The notes under the pieces were generated by a model, which made no database searches, was not told where the DNA came from, and saw nothing but the letters and a program-made list of their open reading frames with translations. Below, piece after piece: positions 53,301 to 63,004 of a stretch of DNA of 64,000 bases (the first letter of the stretch is position 1; the number at the start of each line of letters is the position of its first letter). The position numbers were made by a program, and so were the translations under genes. Source of the stretch: Novosphingobium profundi (GTDB taxonomy: Bacteria; Pseudomonadota; Alphaproteobacteria; Sphingomonadales; Sphingomonadaceae); contig NZ_JABWCU010000007.1 in the NCBI RefSeq assembly GCF_018491765.1, positions 124,001-188,000 on the forward strand. The letters are read 5' to 3'.

Positions 53301-53643
53301 AAGCATTCGCGAATTCGGCGCACGCCCCCGCAAGCAAAGAAAATTCACCGCCAAATACATTTCGCGAGGTTCACGACACTTGCGCCCGAAAGTTACCCCA
53401 GCCCGACGACACATGAAAAGTCGCACACCGGCCATCGCGGCCATCAGATATCGCATGATTAAATACCATTAACTGAAAAAGCGCATTTGCCGCGAGAATT
53501 CTACTGGAAAATCAGGCGGCAAACGTTTGCCGGCTTGAGATGGTTATGAAATTTTCAAGAAACCTGGGGCATCTACTGCCCGTCGGGGCGCTGGCCCGCC
53601 GATCTTCGGCGCGGTCTGAAAGCCGGGCAATGAGAGGGAATTC
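53301..53643. other. 343-bp intergenic region before TadG operon
   Basis: An AT-richer stretch with no convincing gene. A TTAA-ATACCA-TTAAC sequence (53459-53473) resembles a CtrA binding site (TTAA-N7-TTAA), but its spacing is 6 instead of 7. A sequence rich in GCGC and GCCG repeats lies close to the start codon. It presumably holds the promoter of the pilus-related operon. Confidence 0.5.
53459..53473 (+). promoter_or_regulatory. CtrA-like half-site pair
   Basis: TTAA, 6 bases, TTAAC. CtrA in alphaproteobacteria binds TTAA-N7-TTAA and often regulates pilus genes; the spacing is off by one. Confidence 0.25.
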
Positions 53644-55677
53644 GTGGGTCTTGCGTCCAAGACAGTCTGCCGATTGAGAGCGGTCGGCCAACGCCTGCTC
53701 GCGTCCGAACAGGGCAGCATCTACGTGATGTCGGCCGTAGCCCTCCTGGTGATCATCGCCGCGATCGGCGGCGGGGTCGAGATGGCCCGCGCCTACCAGG
53801 TCAAGAACCGCCTCCAGAACGCCTGCGACGCGGCCGCCCTTGCCGGTCGCCGCGCGGTCGACGTCAATGGCTACGATACGAGTGCCCAGGCCCAGACCGA
53901 CAAATTCTTCGGTGCGAACTTCAACGCCGCCACCGAAGGGGTGACGGCATCGGCGTTTGATTCCTCGTCCGAAGACGACGGCGTGACCGTGACCGGCAAT
54001 GCCAGCGCGACGCTGCCCCTCGTGCTGATGCCGATCTTCGGCTTCGAAACGATCACGGTAAGCGCAGACTGTTCGGCGACCGAGGGCATCGGCAACGTCG
54101 ATGTGACCTTCGTGCTCGACACCACCGGGTCGATGACCAGCAACAACGTGACCGGCACGAACACGACCCGCCTCTCGGCCCTGCGCACGGCGATGAAGGA
54201 CTTCTACACCGTGCTCGACAACGCGGTGACCGGATCGAGCGCGCGGGTGCGCTATGCCTTCGTGCCCTACAGCACCACGGTCAATGTCGGGCACCTGCTC
54301 TACAACCTCGACCCCGATTACCTTGTCGACACCTGGGGCATCCAGTCGCGCGTGGCCCGCTTTGAAACCACCACGACGCAGACCTACAGCTACACGACTT
54401 CGACCAAGTCCTCGTCCAACGGCTGGGGCGGCGGCGGCACGAGCACCAGCTCTGGCACGGCCGCGATGCCTATTACGGAGGAGGCTTACTATTCCACGCC
54501 CAACGGGAGTGCCACGTCCTATTCGGGAAGCTACGCCAGCCTGCCCGCCTGCCTCACCGCGATGCCCGACGACACCGCCTGGTCGAACAACGGCTCAACG
54601 TCGAGTTCGAGCGGTACCGGGACTACGGGCACCTATACCAGGACCTCCCAGCCGCAGATCATGACCTCGTACACCTGCTACCGCAGCGGGGACGTCTACT
54701 ACGTCTACGCGTACAAGTCGTATCGTTACTATTACACCTACGCCTATGCCACCAGCAGCACGGTCACCTCGAACAACAAGACCACGACTTACACCGCCAC
54801 CCCCGGAACCACGACGGCCACGACGACGAGCTACGACCATTTCGATTACAAGGTGGTGAAGTACGACACGTCCTCATTCAAGGCCTTCAATTCGGTGACC
54901 ACCGCGACCGGGAACAGCGGCGCTGCGGTCTCGACGACCTGGGATGGCTGCATCGAGGAACGCTACACGGTTTCGAACGCCGATCCCGAGTACAGCTCGT
55001 CCTCGGACCGGATCACTCCCACCGACGCGCTCGATCTCGATATCGACAGCGCGCCGACTTCGGAGGACGCCACCAAGTGGGCCCCGCTCTGGGACATCGG
55101 CTATTACCGCTCGTCAAGCAGTTCGGTGGTGGCGACGAGCGGATCGAGCACGTACTACGCTTGTCCGTCCGCCGCGCGGGCGCTTTCCGAGATGACCGAA
55201 ACGGCCTTCGACGCCTATGCCGATGGGATGACCTCGGGAGGCAACACCTACCACGACATCGGCATGCTCTGGGGCGCCCGCCTCAGTACCCCGGACGGGA
55301 TCTTTTCCTCGGTGGTCAACGAGGCTCCCTCGAACGGGCAGAGCGTCTCGCGCCACCTCATCTTCATGACCGACGGCGAGCCGCAGCCGCTCAGCACCTA
55401 CCATCAGGCCTATGGCACCGAGAAGAACGACAAGCGCGTGACTTCGGACGGCAGCGACGACAAGGACTACCACCAGGCGCGCTTCCGGGCGCTGTGCGAC
55501 GCGGTCAAGGCCAAGGGCATCCGCATCTGGGTAATCGGCTTCGCCACCGACCTTACCGACGACCTCACCTATTGCGGCTCGGAAAGCAGCATCTACACGG
55601 CCAACACCGTCGACGAGCTCAACACCGCCTTCCAGACGATCGCCAAGCAGATCGGCGAATTGCGGCTCTCGCAATGA
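53644..55677 (+). CDS. TadG-like pilus protein with von Willebrand A domain
   Basis: A 677-residue protein. The N-terminal SEQGSIYVMSAVALLVIIAAIGGGVEMARAYQVKNRLQNACDAAALAGRR is the TadG/TadE-like membrane anchor. The vWA domain begins at VDVTFVLDTTGSMTSN (metal site D-x-x-G-S) and its C-terminal part contains the second metal-site region FMTDGEPQ. Between lie about 260 residues rich in Ser, Thr, Tyr and Gly, including an odd Tyr-rich stretch (YKSYRYYYTYAYATSSTVT). Probably forms the base or tip of a Tad pilus or another adhesin. Start GTG 53644 with GAGAGGGAA upstream. First gene of a three-gene operon; it overlaps the next gene by 4 bases (ATGA). Confidence 0.9.
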   Translation: MGLASKTVCRLRAVGQRLLASEQGSIYVMSAVALLVIIAAIGGGVEMARAYQVKNRLQNACDAAALAGRRAVDVNGYDTSAQAQTDKFFGANFNAATEGVTASAFDSSSEDDGVTVTGNASATLPLVLMPIFGFETITVSADCSATEGIGNVDVTFVLDTTGSMTSNNVTGTNTTRLSALRTAMKDFYTVLDNAVTGSSARVRYAFVPYSTTVNVGHLLYNLDPDYLVDTWGIQSRVARFETTTTQTYSYTTSTKSSSNGWGGGGTSTSSGTAAMPITEEAYYSTPNGSATSYSGSYASLPACLTAMPDDTAWSNNGSTSSSSGTGTTGTYTRTSQPQIMTSYTCYRSGDVYYVYAYKSYRYYYTYAYATSSTVTSNNKTTTYTATPGTTTATTTSYDHFDYKVVKYDTSSFKAFNSVTTATGNSGAAVSTTWDGCIEERYTVSNADPEYSSSSDRITPTDALDLDIDSAPTSEDATKWAPLWDIGYYRSSSSSVVATSGSSTYYACPSAARALSEMTETAFDAYADGMTSGGNTYHDIGMLWGARLSTPDGIFSSVVNEAPSNGQSVSRHLIFMTDGEPQPLSTYHQAYGTEKNDKRVTSDGSDDKDYHQARFRALCDAVKAKGIRIWVIGFATDLTDDLTYCGSESSIYTANTVDELNTAFQTIAKQIGELRLSQ

Positions 55678-56252
55678 AGCGCCCCGACCTCTCGTGCAAG
55701 AAGGGCGCCGCGGCGGTCGAGCTGGCCTTCGTCGCGCCGGTCTTCCTCGTCCTGATCCTGGGCCTCATGGACATCGCCCAGATGCTCTACGTGCGCGCGA
55801 TGCTGCACGGCGCGATCGAGGAGACCGGCCGCGCCAGCACGACCGAGGACGCCGACACCGACAGCCTCGACAGCGCGCTCCAGGCCTCGGTCAAGCCGGT
55901 CGCCCCCGACGCCACCTTTACGCTTAACCGCGAGAGCTACTACGACTTCACCGACGTGGGCCGCGCCGAAAAGTTCACCGATGCCAACAGCAACGGCACC
56001 TGCGACAAGGGCGAGACCTATATCGACGAGAACGGCAACAGCCAGTGGGACGCGGACATCGGCGTCAGCGGCAACGGCGGGGCAGACGACATCGTGGTCT
56101 ACACCGCCAGCGTGAGCTACACCCCGTTCTTCCAGTTCCCGTTCTACACGATCGGCGACGGGCGCTTCACCGTCTCGGCCAAGACCGTGCGCAAGAACCA
56201 GCCTTTCACCTCGCAGACCAGCTACAGCACGACGACGGGGACCTGCTCGTGA
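55674..56252 (+). CDS. TadE-like pilus assembly protein (second operon)
   Basis: A 192-residue pseudopilin-like protein with the start KKGAAAVELAFVAPVFLVLILGLMDIAQMLY (Glu in the processing motif and one helix). Its ATG overlaps the TadG stop and its own stop overlaps the next start in the same way (GTGA), so translational coupling runs through three genes. An Asp/Gly/Asn-rich stretch (about 100-140; DANSNGTCDKGETYIDENGNSQWDADIG) looks like a calcium-binding DxNxD loop pair, unusual for TadE. Confidence 0.88.
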   Translation: MKRPDLSCKKGAAAVELAFVAPVFLVLILGLMDIAQMLYVRAMLHGAIEETGRASTTEDADTDSLDSALQASVKPVAPDATFTLNRESYYDFTDVGRAEKFTDANSNGTCDKGETYIDENGNSQWDADIGVSGNGGADDIVVYTASVSYTPFFQFPFYTIGDGRFTVSAKTVRKNQPFTSQTSYSTTTGTCS

Positions 56253-56881
56253 GCCGCCCGGCGCCGGGACGGCTTGCCCGCCAGCTGCTGCGTGCGCGTT
56301 CGGGCCTCGCCATGCTCGAGTTCGCGCTGGTGCTGCCGGTCATCCTTCTCGTCGGGCTCTACGGCGCCGAACTCACCAACATGGCCGTCGTGCGCATGAT
56401 GGTGAGCCAGATCGCGCTCTCCACCGCCGACAACGCCTCGCGCATGGAGCAGACCGACAACAGCGGAACGGCGCCCACGGTCACCGAGACCGACATCGAA
56501 TCCGTACTGACCGGCGCCGTCCTCGAAGGCAGCGCGATCTCGCTTGCCGATAATGGCCGGGTCATCCTTTCCAGTCTCGAGGTCAAGGACGGCACCACCA
56601 GCACGCAGATCATCCACTGGCAGCGCTGCACCGGCAGCCTCGCCCTCGATTCCCAGTACGGCCTCCAGGGCGAGACCGTGACCAGCATGGGCAGCGGCGC
56701 GAACGCGGTCACGGCCGATGCAAACGACGCCGTCATGTTCGTCGAAGTCTACTACCGCTACACCGGCCTCTTCGGGTCAACCTTCGTGGCCCCCTTCACG
56801 CTGCATCGCGAAGGCGCCTTCCTCATCCGCGACGACCGCGACCTCGACAGCCTGTCCGGCACGAAGACCACGGGCTGCTGA
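56249..56881 (+). CDS. TadE-like pilus assembly protein (third gene of second operon)
   Basis: A 210-residue protein beginning GTG with the anchor ARSGLAMLEFALVLPVILLVGLYGAELTNM, with Glu in the position used by TadE-type pseudopilins. The rest is a Thr/Ser-rich exported domain with two cysteines. It completes the TadG-TadE-TadE operon; no pilus core genes follow. It ends 86 bases before the M16 protease ATG, so the protease may be transcribed with it. Confidence 0.86.
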   Translation: MSRPAPGRLARQLLRARSGLAMLEFALVLPVILLVGLYGAELTNMAVVRMMVSQIALSTADNASRMEQTDNSGTAPTVTETDIESVLTGAVLEGSAISLADNGRVILSSLEVKDGTTSTQIIHWQRCTGSLALDSQYGLQGETVTSMGSGANAVTADANDAVMFVEVYYRYTGLFGSTFVAPFTLHREGAFLIRDDRDLDSLSGTKTTGC

Positions 56882-56967
56882 GCGACCGCGGCACGCAGGC
56901 CACGCCCTGCCCCTGGCCTGGACCGTCGGCCTTGGCAAGCGCCGACGCTTCGGGCACTAGCCGCCGG

Positions 56968-59844
56968 ATGAGATTGCCTATCCTGCCGGTCGCGCTTGTC
57001 CTACTCCTGCCCACGCCCTTGGTGGCGCATGCGGATGAGGCAAGGCATCTCCCGGTGGCCGAGGCGAGCTCGCCAGGCCCGCGCACAGATCAGGCCTGGG
57101 CGTTCGAGGCCAGCGACATCCCGCTCGACCCGGCGTTTCGCACCGGCCGCCTCGCCAATGGCCTGCGTTACGTGATCCGCCATAATGCCTACCCGTCGGG
57201 CACCGGGGTGCTGCGCATGAATGTCGAGACCGGTTCGCTTAACGAGACACCCGCCGAACGCGGGCTCGCGCACTTTCTCGAGCACATGGCCTTCAACGGC
57301 TCGCGCAAGGTGCCCGAAGGCCAGATGATCCCGCTGCTCGAGCGCAACGGCCTTGCCTTCGGGGCCGACACCAACGCCTCGACCAGCTTCGAGCGCACGA
57401 CCTACAAACTCGACCTGCCGCGCAGCGATCCGACCCTGCTCGACACCGCACTCATGCTGATGCGCGAGACCGCGAGCAATCTCACGATCACGCCTGGCGC
57501 GGTCGCGCGCGAACGCGGCGTGATCCTTTCCGAGATGCGCGACCGCAACACCTACGCGTTTCGCAACACGCTCGAGAGCTTCCGCTTCCTTTACCCGGAG
57601 GCGCGCTTCGTCGACCGCTTTGCGATCGGCACGCCCGAAACCATAGCCGCCGCCACAAGCAAGAGCCTGCGCGCGCTCTACGAACGCGAATACGTGCCCG
57701 CCAACGTGACGCTGGTGATCGTTGGCGATTTCGACGTCGACGCGGTCGAGAAGGACATCCAACAGCGTTTCGGCGACTGGGCCGCTCCCTCGCCCGGACC
57801 CCAGCCGAGCGCCGGCCCGGTTTCGCCCGAGGACGCCGGGCGCACCGACATCTACCTCGATCCCTCGGTGTCCGAGCGGCTGACCATTGCGCGCAGCGGC
57901 CCCTGGCTCGACGAGCCCGACACCGTGGCCCAGCGGCAGGAAAATCTCCTGCGCATCGTCGGCTACCAGATCGTCAATCGCCGCCTGCAACGTCTGGCCC
58001 GCCTTGCCGAGCCGCCGTTTCGCGGCGCGGGCTACGGCACCGGAGACGTGTTCAAGGCGGCGCGCACGACACGCCTGGTGGTCGACACCACCGACGGGGG
58101 CTGGCGCAAGGGCCTCGCGGCCGCCGTCGCCGAATACCGCCGTGCGCTGGCTCAGGGTTTCACCGAGGGCGAGGTCGCCGAACAGCTTGCGGACATACGC
58201 CAGTCGCTCGAGGTCGCGGCACGCTCGGCCGACACGCGCAGCAACGCGGCGCTGGCCGCCGCCGCGCTCGATCTCGTCACCGACCGCAAGGTCCCATCCA
58301 CCCCGCAATCGGCGCTCGCGCGCTTCATCGCCTTCGAACCCGCCATCACGCCCGATGCCGTGCTTGCTGCGATGAAGCGCGAGGCGCTCGCGCTCGACAA
58401 CCCGCTGATCCGCTTCGAAGGCCGCAAGGCCCCCGAAGGCGGTGCAAAAGCACTGCGTGGAGCCTACGAGGAGGCCATGGCCGCACCGCTCGCCAAAGCC
58501 GCCACCGAGAGCGCGACGCCGTTCGCCTACACCGAATTCGGCACTCCCGGAACAATCGTCAGCGACCATCGCGAGCCGCAACTGGGCATCCGCGAAATCC
58601 GCTTTGCCAACGGCGTCATGCTTAACCTGCACAAGTCCGATCTCGAAAAGGACAAAGTGCGCGTCGAAGTTTCGGTGGATGGCGGCAGCCGGCTTGAGAC
58701 CAGAGGCGATCCCACCGCAACCGAGATGGCCTCGTTCCTCCCCCAGGGCGGCCTTGGCAAGCACAGCCGCGACGAACTCGACACCCTATTTGCCGGCCGT
58801 TCGCTCAGCTTCGATTTCCAGGCGAGCACCGATGCCTTCGTCTCGCGCGCGGCGACCACCCCGGGCGATCTCGGACTGCAACTCGAACTGATCGCTGCGC
58901 TCATCACCGATCCGGGCTACCGGCCCGAGGGTGAGGTCCAGTACCACCAGGCGATCGCCACCTACTTCGCGCAGATGCGCGCCACGCCCTCTTCCGCGCT
59001 TCAGGCGGACCTTGGAGGGATTCTTTCCGGCGACGATCCGCGCTTCACCCTCCAGCCTCCCGCAACATATGCCGGGCTGACTTACGCCCGGCTCAAGCAG
59101 GCGATCGGCGAGCGGCTTGCCCATGGCGCAGTCGAGATCGCACTCGTCGGCGACTTCGACGAAGACACCGCCATCGCGCAAGTCGCGCGCACCTTCGGCG
59201 CACTCCCCCAGCGCGAGAGCGAATTCGGCACCTTTGCCGACCAGCCGCCCCGCCGCTTCACGCAGGATCGTTCGCCGCGCGTGCTCCACCACACCGGCGC
59301 GCGCGACCAGGCCCTGCTGCGCCTGACCTGGCCGACGCGCGACGATGCCGACCCGGAAGAGACCCTCGCGCTCGAACTGCTCGAGAGGGTCATGCGCGTG
59401 CGCCTGACCGACAGTCTGCGCGAAGCGATGGGCAAGACTTATTCGCCCGGCGCCTCAAGCTCGCTTTCGCGTTTCTGGAAGGGGTACGGCACGTTCGCGA
59501 TCAGCGCCTCCGTCGACGTCTCCGACGTTAAGGCGACCCGCAAGGCCATCCGCAAGGTGGTCAAGGCGCTGCGCGCCAAGCCGGTGAGCAAGGATACGCT
59601 CGCGCGCGCGCGACAGCCTCTGCTCGAAAGTTTCGACAACGCGCTCAAGACCAACGCGGGCTGGATGGGCCTGGTCGATCACGCGCAGAGCCAGGCGGAC
59701 CGGATCGAACGCTACGCCAAAGCGCGCGACCGCCTGCTCGCGCTCGATGCCAGCGACGTCCAGACACTGGCCCGGCGCTACCTCGATCCGGATGCGGCCC
59801 TCCAGATCACCGTGCTGCCGAGCGAGGCACCGGCCACACCCTGA
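56968..59844 (+). CDS. M16 family zinc metallopeptidase (pitrilysin-like)
   Basis: A 958-residue secreted protease of two M16 halves. Residues 1-24 are a signal peptide (ending VAHADEA). The inverted zinc motif HxxEH reads HFLEHMAFNG in the first half, with a conserved distal E in RERGVILSEMRD. The second half (about 490-958) lacks the zinc motif, as usual for the inactive partner half, and keeps the R/Y region RLTDSLREAMGKTYSPGAS. Periplasmic peptide degradation is likely. Co-directional with the preceding TadE operon with a gap of 86 bases, so a link is possible but not shown. Confidence 0.95.
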   Translation: MRLPILPVALVLLLPTPLVAHADEARHLPVAEASSPGPRTDQAWAFEASDIPLDPAFRTGRLANGLRYVIRHNAYPSGTGVLRMNVETGSLNETPAERGLAHFLEHMAFNGSRKVPEGQMIPLLERNGLAFGADTNASTSFERTTYKLDLPRSDPTLLDTALMLMRETASNLTITPGAVARERGVILSEMRDRNTYAFRNTLESFRFLYPEARFVDRFAIGTPETIAAATSKSLRALYEREYVPANVTLVIVGDFDVDAVEKDIQQRFGDWAAPSPGPQPSAGPVSPEDAGRTDIYLDPSVSERLTIARSGPWLDEPDTVAQRQENLLRIVGYQIVNRRLQRLARLAEPPFRGAGYGTGDVFKAARTTRLVVDTTDGGWRKGLAAAVAEYRRALAQGFTEGEVAEQLADIRQSLEVAARSADTRSNAALAAAALDLVTDRKVPSTPQSALARFIAFEPAITPDAVLAAMKREALALDNPLIRFEGRKAPEGGAKALRGAYEEAMAAPLAKAATESATPFAYTEFGTPGTIVSDHREPQLGIREIRFANGVMLNLHKSDLEKDKVRVEVSVDGGSRLETRGDPTATEMASFLPQGGLGKHSRDELDTLFAGRSLSFDFQASTDAFVSRAATTPGDLGLQLELIAALITDPGYRPEGEVQYHQAIATYFAQMRATPSSALQADLGGILSGDDPRFTLQPPATYAGLTYARLKQAIGERLAHGAVEIALVGDFDEDTAIAQVARTFGALPQRESEFGTFADQPPRRFTQDRSPRVLHHTGARDQALLRLTWPTRDDADPEETLALELLERVMRVRLTDSLREAMGKTYSPGASSSLSRFWKGYGTFAISASVDVSDVKATRKAIRKVVKALRAKPVSKDTLARARQPLLESFDNALKTNAGWMGLVDHAQSQADRIERYAKARDRLLALDASDVQTLARRYLDPDAALQITVLPSEAPATP

Positions 59845-59850
59845 AACAGG

Positions 59851-60537
59851 CTAAAGCGTTTCGGCACCGAGACGTTCGAGAACCGGGATCAGTTCGTCGA
59901 AATGGCCGATCACCGCATCGCCGCCCAGCGTCTCGGGCGGCGCATCGTTGAATCCGAAGTCGACCACCACGCAAGGCAGGCCCGCCGCCGCGGCCCCTCC
60001 CGTGTCGTAGCTGGTGTCGCCGACATAGGCCGCACGGCCACCTCCGGCGCGCTCGACCATCAATTCGATGAGGTCCGGCTGCGGCTTGGCCTTCCCCGGT
60101 CCCAGCGTGTCCCCGCCGATCACGGTGAAGAAGCGCTCCGACAGGCCCAGTTCGTCAAACAGCCGCACCGCGAGGTGCTCGAGCTTGTTGGTCACCACGC
60201 CGACCTTGACCCCGCGCGCGGCGAGCGCGTCGAGCATCGCCTCGCCGCCCGGGAACAGATGCGTATCCTGCGCGATATTGGCGGTGTAATTGGTCATCAG
60301 CTCGCGCTGGAGTTCCTCGAAGCGCTCCGCCGCGACAGGGCCTCCGGTCGCGGCGAGAGCCCGTTCGAGCAACTTGCGCACGCCGCCCCCGACCAGCGTT
60401 CGCACGAAGTCCTTGTCCAGCGCCGCACGCCCCTCAAGCGCGAGAGCATGGTTCACGGCCCGGGCAAGATCGCCATGCGTGTCGAGGAGCGTGCCGTCGA
60501 GGTCGAAACCGACGATGTCGTAAGGAAATGGTGTCAT
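59851..60537 (-). CDS. gph: Phosphoglycolate phosphatase (HAD family)
   Basis: A 228-residue HAD hydrolase that removes phosphate from 2-phosphoglycolate, a product of DNA repair and oxygenase activity. Motif I is FDLDGTLLDT near residues 10-19, motif II VVTNK, motif III is the KP of GKAKPQPD, and motif IV is in YVGDTSYDTGG. Length and features fit Gph, although other HAD phosphatases are close relatives. Convergent with the M16 protease gene, with a gap of 6 bases. Confidence 0.9.
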   Translation of the reverse strand: MTPFPYDIVGFDLDGTLLDTHGDLARAVNHALALEGRAALDKDFVRTLVGGGVRKLLERALAATGGPVAAERFEELQRELMTNYTANIAQDTHLFPGGEAMLDALAARGVKVGVVTNKLEHLAVRLFDELGLSERFFTVIGGDTLGPGKAKPQPDLIELMVERAGGGRAAYVGDTSYDTGGAAAAGLPCVVVDFGFNDAPPETLGGDAVIGHFDELIPVLERLGAETL

Positions 60538-60598
60538 CCGCCCCTAACTGGTGGCTTGAAGTGGAAACTGCAACAAAATGCTGGCAGATGGCAAAATC

Positions 60599-61966
60599 AT
60601 GACTGAATCGAACTCCCCGCTCGCCATCGTCGTCCTTGCCGCCGGCAAGGGCACGCGCATGAAAAGCGCGACGCACAAGGTCCTCCACCCGATCGCGGGC
60701 CGTCCGATGCTCGAGCATCTCCTCGCCAGCGCGGACACCCTCGCGCCCACCCGCAGCGTGGTCGTTGCCGGGCACGGGCGCGAGCAGCTCGAGGCCGCTC
60801 TGGGCTCGCGTGCGACGATCGCGGTGCAGGAACCCCAGCTTGGCACTGGCCACGCGGTGCAGCAGGCCGAAGCTGCGCTCGAAGGCTTTTCGGGCGACAT
60901 ACTCATCCTCTATGGCGACGTGCCCTTCGTGCGCCCGGAAACCATGCGTGCGATGATCGAAAGGCTCCACGCCGAGGACGCGCCCGCCGTGGTCGTGCTC
61001 GGTTTCGAGCCCGAAGATCCGTTGCGCTACGGACGCATCCTTGCCCACGAGGATGGGCGCATCGCGATGATGGTGGAATACAAGGACGCCACCGACGAGC
61101 AACGCGCCTGCCGCCTTTGCAATTCGGGGCTCATGGCGGTGAAGGCGCAAGACCTCTTCGCGCTTCTCGCCAAGGTCGGCAACGACAACGCCCAGGGCGA
61201 ATACTACCTGATCGACATCGTCAACGTGGCCTCGCTCGAGGGGCGGACCTGTGCGGTCATCGTCACCGATGACCCTGACGAAGTGGGCGGCATCAACAGC
61301 CGTGCCGAACTGGCCCAGGCGGAAGCGCGCTGGCAGCTGCGGCGCCGCGCGCAGGCGATGGCCGATGGCGTCACGCTCATCGCGCCCGAAACGGTCTTCT
61401 TCGCCTGGGACACCGTGCTCGGCCAGGACGTGACGATCGAGCCCAACGTCGTCTTCGGCCCGGGTGTCACGGTGGCTGACGACGTCATGATTCACGCCTT
61501 CTCGCACCTCGAAGGCGCCACACTCGAAAGCGGCGTGGCGATCGGCCCTTACGCCCGTCTACGCCCGGGCGCGGTGCTCAAGAAGGGCTCGAAGGTCGGC
61601 AATTTCGTCGAAATGAAGAAGGCGGTGCTGGGCGAAGGCGCCAAGGCCAACCACCTCACCTACCTCGGCGACGCCGTGGTCGGCGCCAAGGCCAACATCG
61701 GTGCGGGCACGATCACCTGCAACTACGACGGCTATTTCAAGCACCAGACGGTCATCGGCGAGCGCGCCTTCATCGGTTCGAACTCGGCCCTGATCGCCCC
61801 TGTGAAGATCGGTGCCGACGCAATCGTCGCGGCGGGCAGCGCGGTGACGCGCGACGTCGCCGATGGCGAACTGCGCCTCGTTCGCGGCGAGCAACTGGTC
61901 AAGCCGGGCTGGGCCGACCGCTTCCACGATGCGATGCGCAAGAAGAAGGCCGAAAAGAAGGGGTAA
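60599..61966 (+). CDS. glmU: Bifunctional GlmU (GlcN-1-P acetyltransferase / GlcNAc-1-P uridyltransferase)
   Basis: Makes UDP-N-acetylglucosamine for peptidoglycan and lipid A. The 455-residue protein starts SPLAIVVLAAGKGTRMKS, the pyrophosphorylase signature; a left-handed beta helix (about 250-400) with repeats such as IGAGTITCNYDG contains the acetyltransferase site, and the C-terminal EQLVKPGWADR is typical. ATG 60599 is taken; an in-frame ATG at 60578 is possible. Divergent from gph. Confidence 0.97.
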   Translation: MTESNSPLAIVVLAAGKGTRMKSATHKVLHPIAGRPMLEHLLASADTLAPTRSVVVAGHGREQLEAALGSRATIAVQEPQLGTGHAVQQAEAALEGFSGDILILYGDVPFVRPETMRAMIERLHAEDAPAVVVLGFEPEDPLRYGRILAHEDGRIAMMVEYKDATDEQRACRLCNSGLMAVKAQDLFALLAKVGNDNAQGEYYLIDIVNVASLEGRTCAVIVTDDPDEVGGINSRAELAQAEARWQLRRRAQAMADGVTLIAPETVFFAWDTVLGQDVTIEPNVVFGPGVTVADDVMIHAFSHLEGATLESGVAIGPYARLRPGAVLKKGSKVGNFVEMKKAVLGEGAKANHLTYLGDAVVGAKANIGAGTITCNYDGYFKHQTVIGERAFIGSNSALIAPVKIGADAIVAAGSAVTRDVADGELRLVRGEQLVKPGWADRFHDAMRKKKAEKKG

Positions 61967-62037
61967 GGCCGCCAAGGCCTCCCCCCTTCCCTTTGCCGCG
62001 CGCGCCCGCCGCACATGGCGGACGCAGGTATCTCAAA

Positions 62038-62811
62038 TCACGAACCGATCGCCTGAAGGCGCGAGACGTGCGCGAGCTGTGCATGGGCCGCTTCGCTGTC
62101 GGGCTCATACTGGAGCGACTGCTCGATGAGGTCGTGCGCCGCGTCAAGCTCGCCCATCTTCTCCTTGGCGTAGGCCATGCCGCGCAGGGCACGCGCGGCG
62201 AGATCGGCATCCGGGCCCCCCACCGTCTTGTCGGCGACCGTCCAGGCCCGATCGAACTGGGTGTAGGCGACCTGCCATTCGCGGCGCGACTTGAACAGTT
62301 CGGCGTATTCGTTGGCGAAGTGCGCGTTGGTCGGCGCCATCTCGGTCGCCGCGCGCAAGTCCGCCTCGGCAAGGTCGCCGCGTCCCAGGTCGATCAGCGC
62401 GAAACCGCGCCCGAAATGCGCGTCGCACAAGGCATCGTCGATCGCCGCATGGCCTGCGACGCTCGCGGGCTTGTTCGCGGCCACGCAGCGGCGGGGGCGC
62501 GAATCACCCGCCAGCCAGGTGTCGGCGGCGCTGATCGCACGGTCGAAATAGGACACCGCCTTCTCGTCCTGGCCCTGCTGGAGCAGCGCGAAGCCTTTCT
62601 TCACGTCCGCCTTGAGGTCGGGCGGCGAGATCGGCGCGGTGACGAGCGCAGACGGCGACGGCGCCCGGTGGGGCTCGACAAAGCCGGCACTTTCCGCCTG
62701 AACCGAAACGGAAAAACCGCATGCCGCGACCAATACCGCAAGCGCACTGATCCCGATCCGATTACGCGAACGGCCTGAAAACGGATGGGTGGCGTACAGA
62801 GGTGCGTACAA
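62038..62811 (-). CDS. Periplasmic TPR-repeat protein
   Basis: A 257-residue exported protein. The first 38 residues are a signal peptide (ISALAVLVAACGFSVSVQAES). Tetratricopeptide-like helical repeats fill the rest (DVKKGFALLQQGQDEKAVSYFDRAI and later GRGDLAEADLRAATEMAPTNAHF, and again near AKEKMGELDAAHDLIEQSLQYEPD). TPRs mediate protein-protein contacts; no partner is adjacent. Convergent with glmU. Confidence 0.83.
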   Translation of the reverse strand: MYAPLYATHPFSGRSRNRIGISALAVLVAACGFSVSVQAESAGFVEPHRAPSPSALVTAPISPPDLKADVKKGFALLQQGQDEKAVSYFDRAISAADTWLAGDSRPRRCVAANKPASVAGHAAIDDALCDAHFGRGFALIDLGRGDLAEADLRAATEMAPTNAHFANEYAELFKSRREWQVAYTQFDRAWTVADKTVGGPDADLAARALRGMAYAKEKMGELDAAHDLIEQSLQYEPDSEAAHAQLAHVSRLQAIGS

Positions 62812-63004
62812 GGCGGCTATCCTTCTCCCGGAAAACCGCCCCTGTCCGGCACTACTTTACGTGCGCCTGTCTTTTGCGATGGGACGATCTTCGTTGAAGC
62901 ACCAAGAATATCCGATGAGCGGCATTTGACAAGAGAGTACGCACTTCGCACATGTCCATACACCGCAATATCCCGTGCTTTCAGCGACACGACCCGGAGC
63001 CGTC

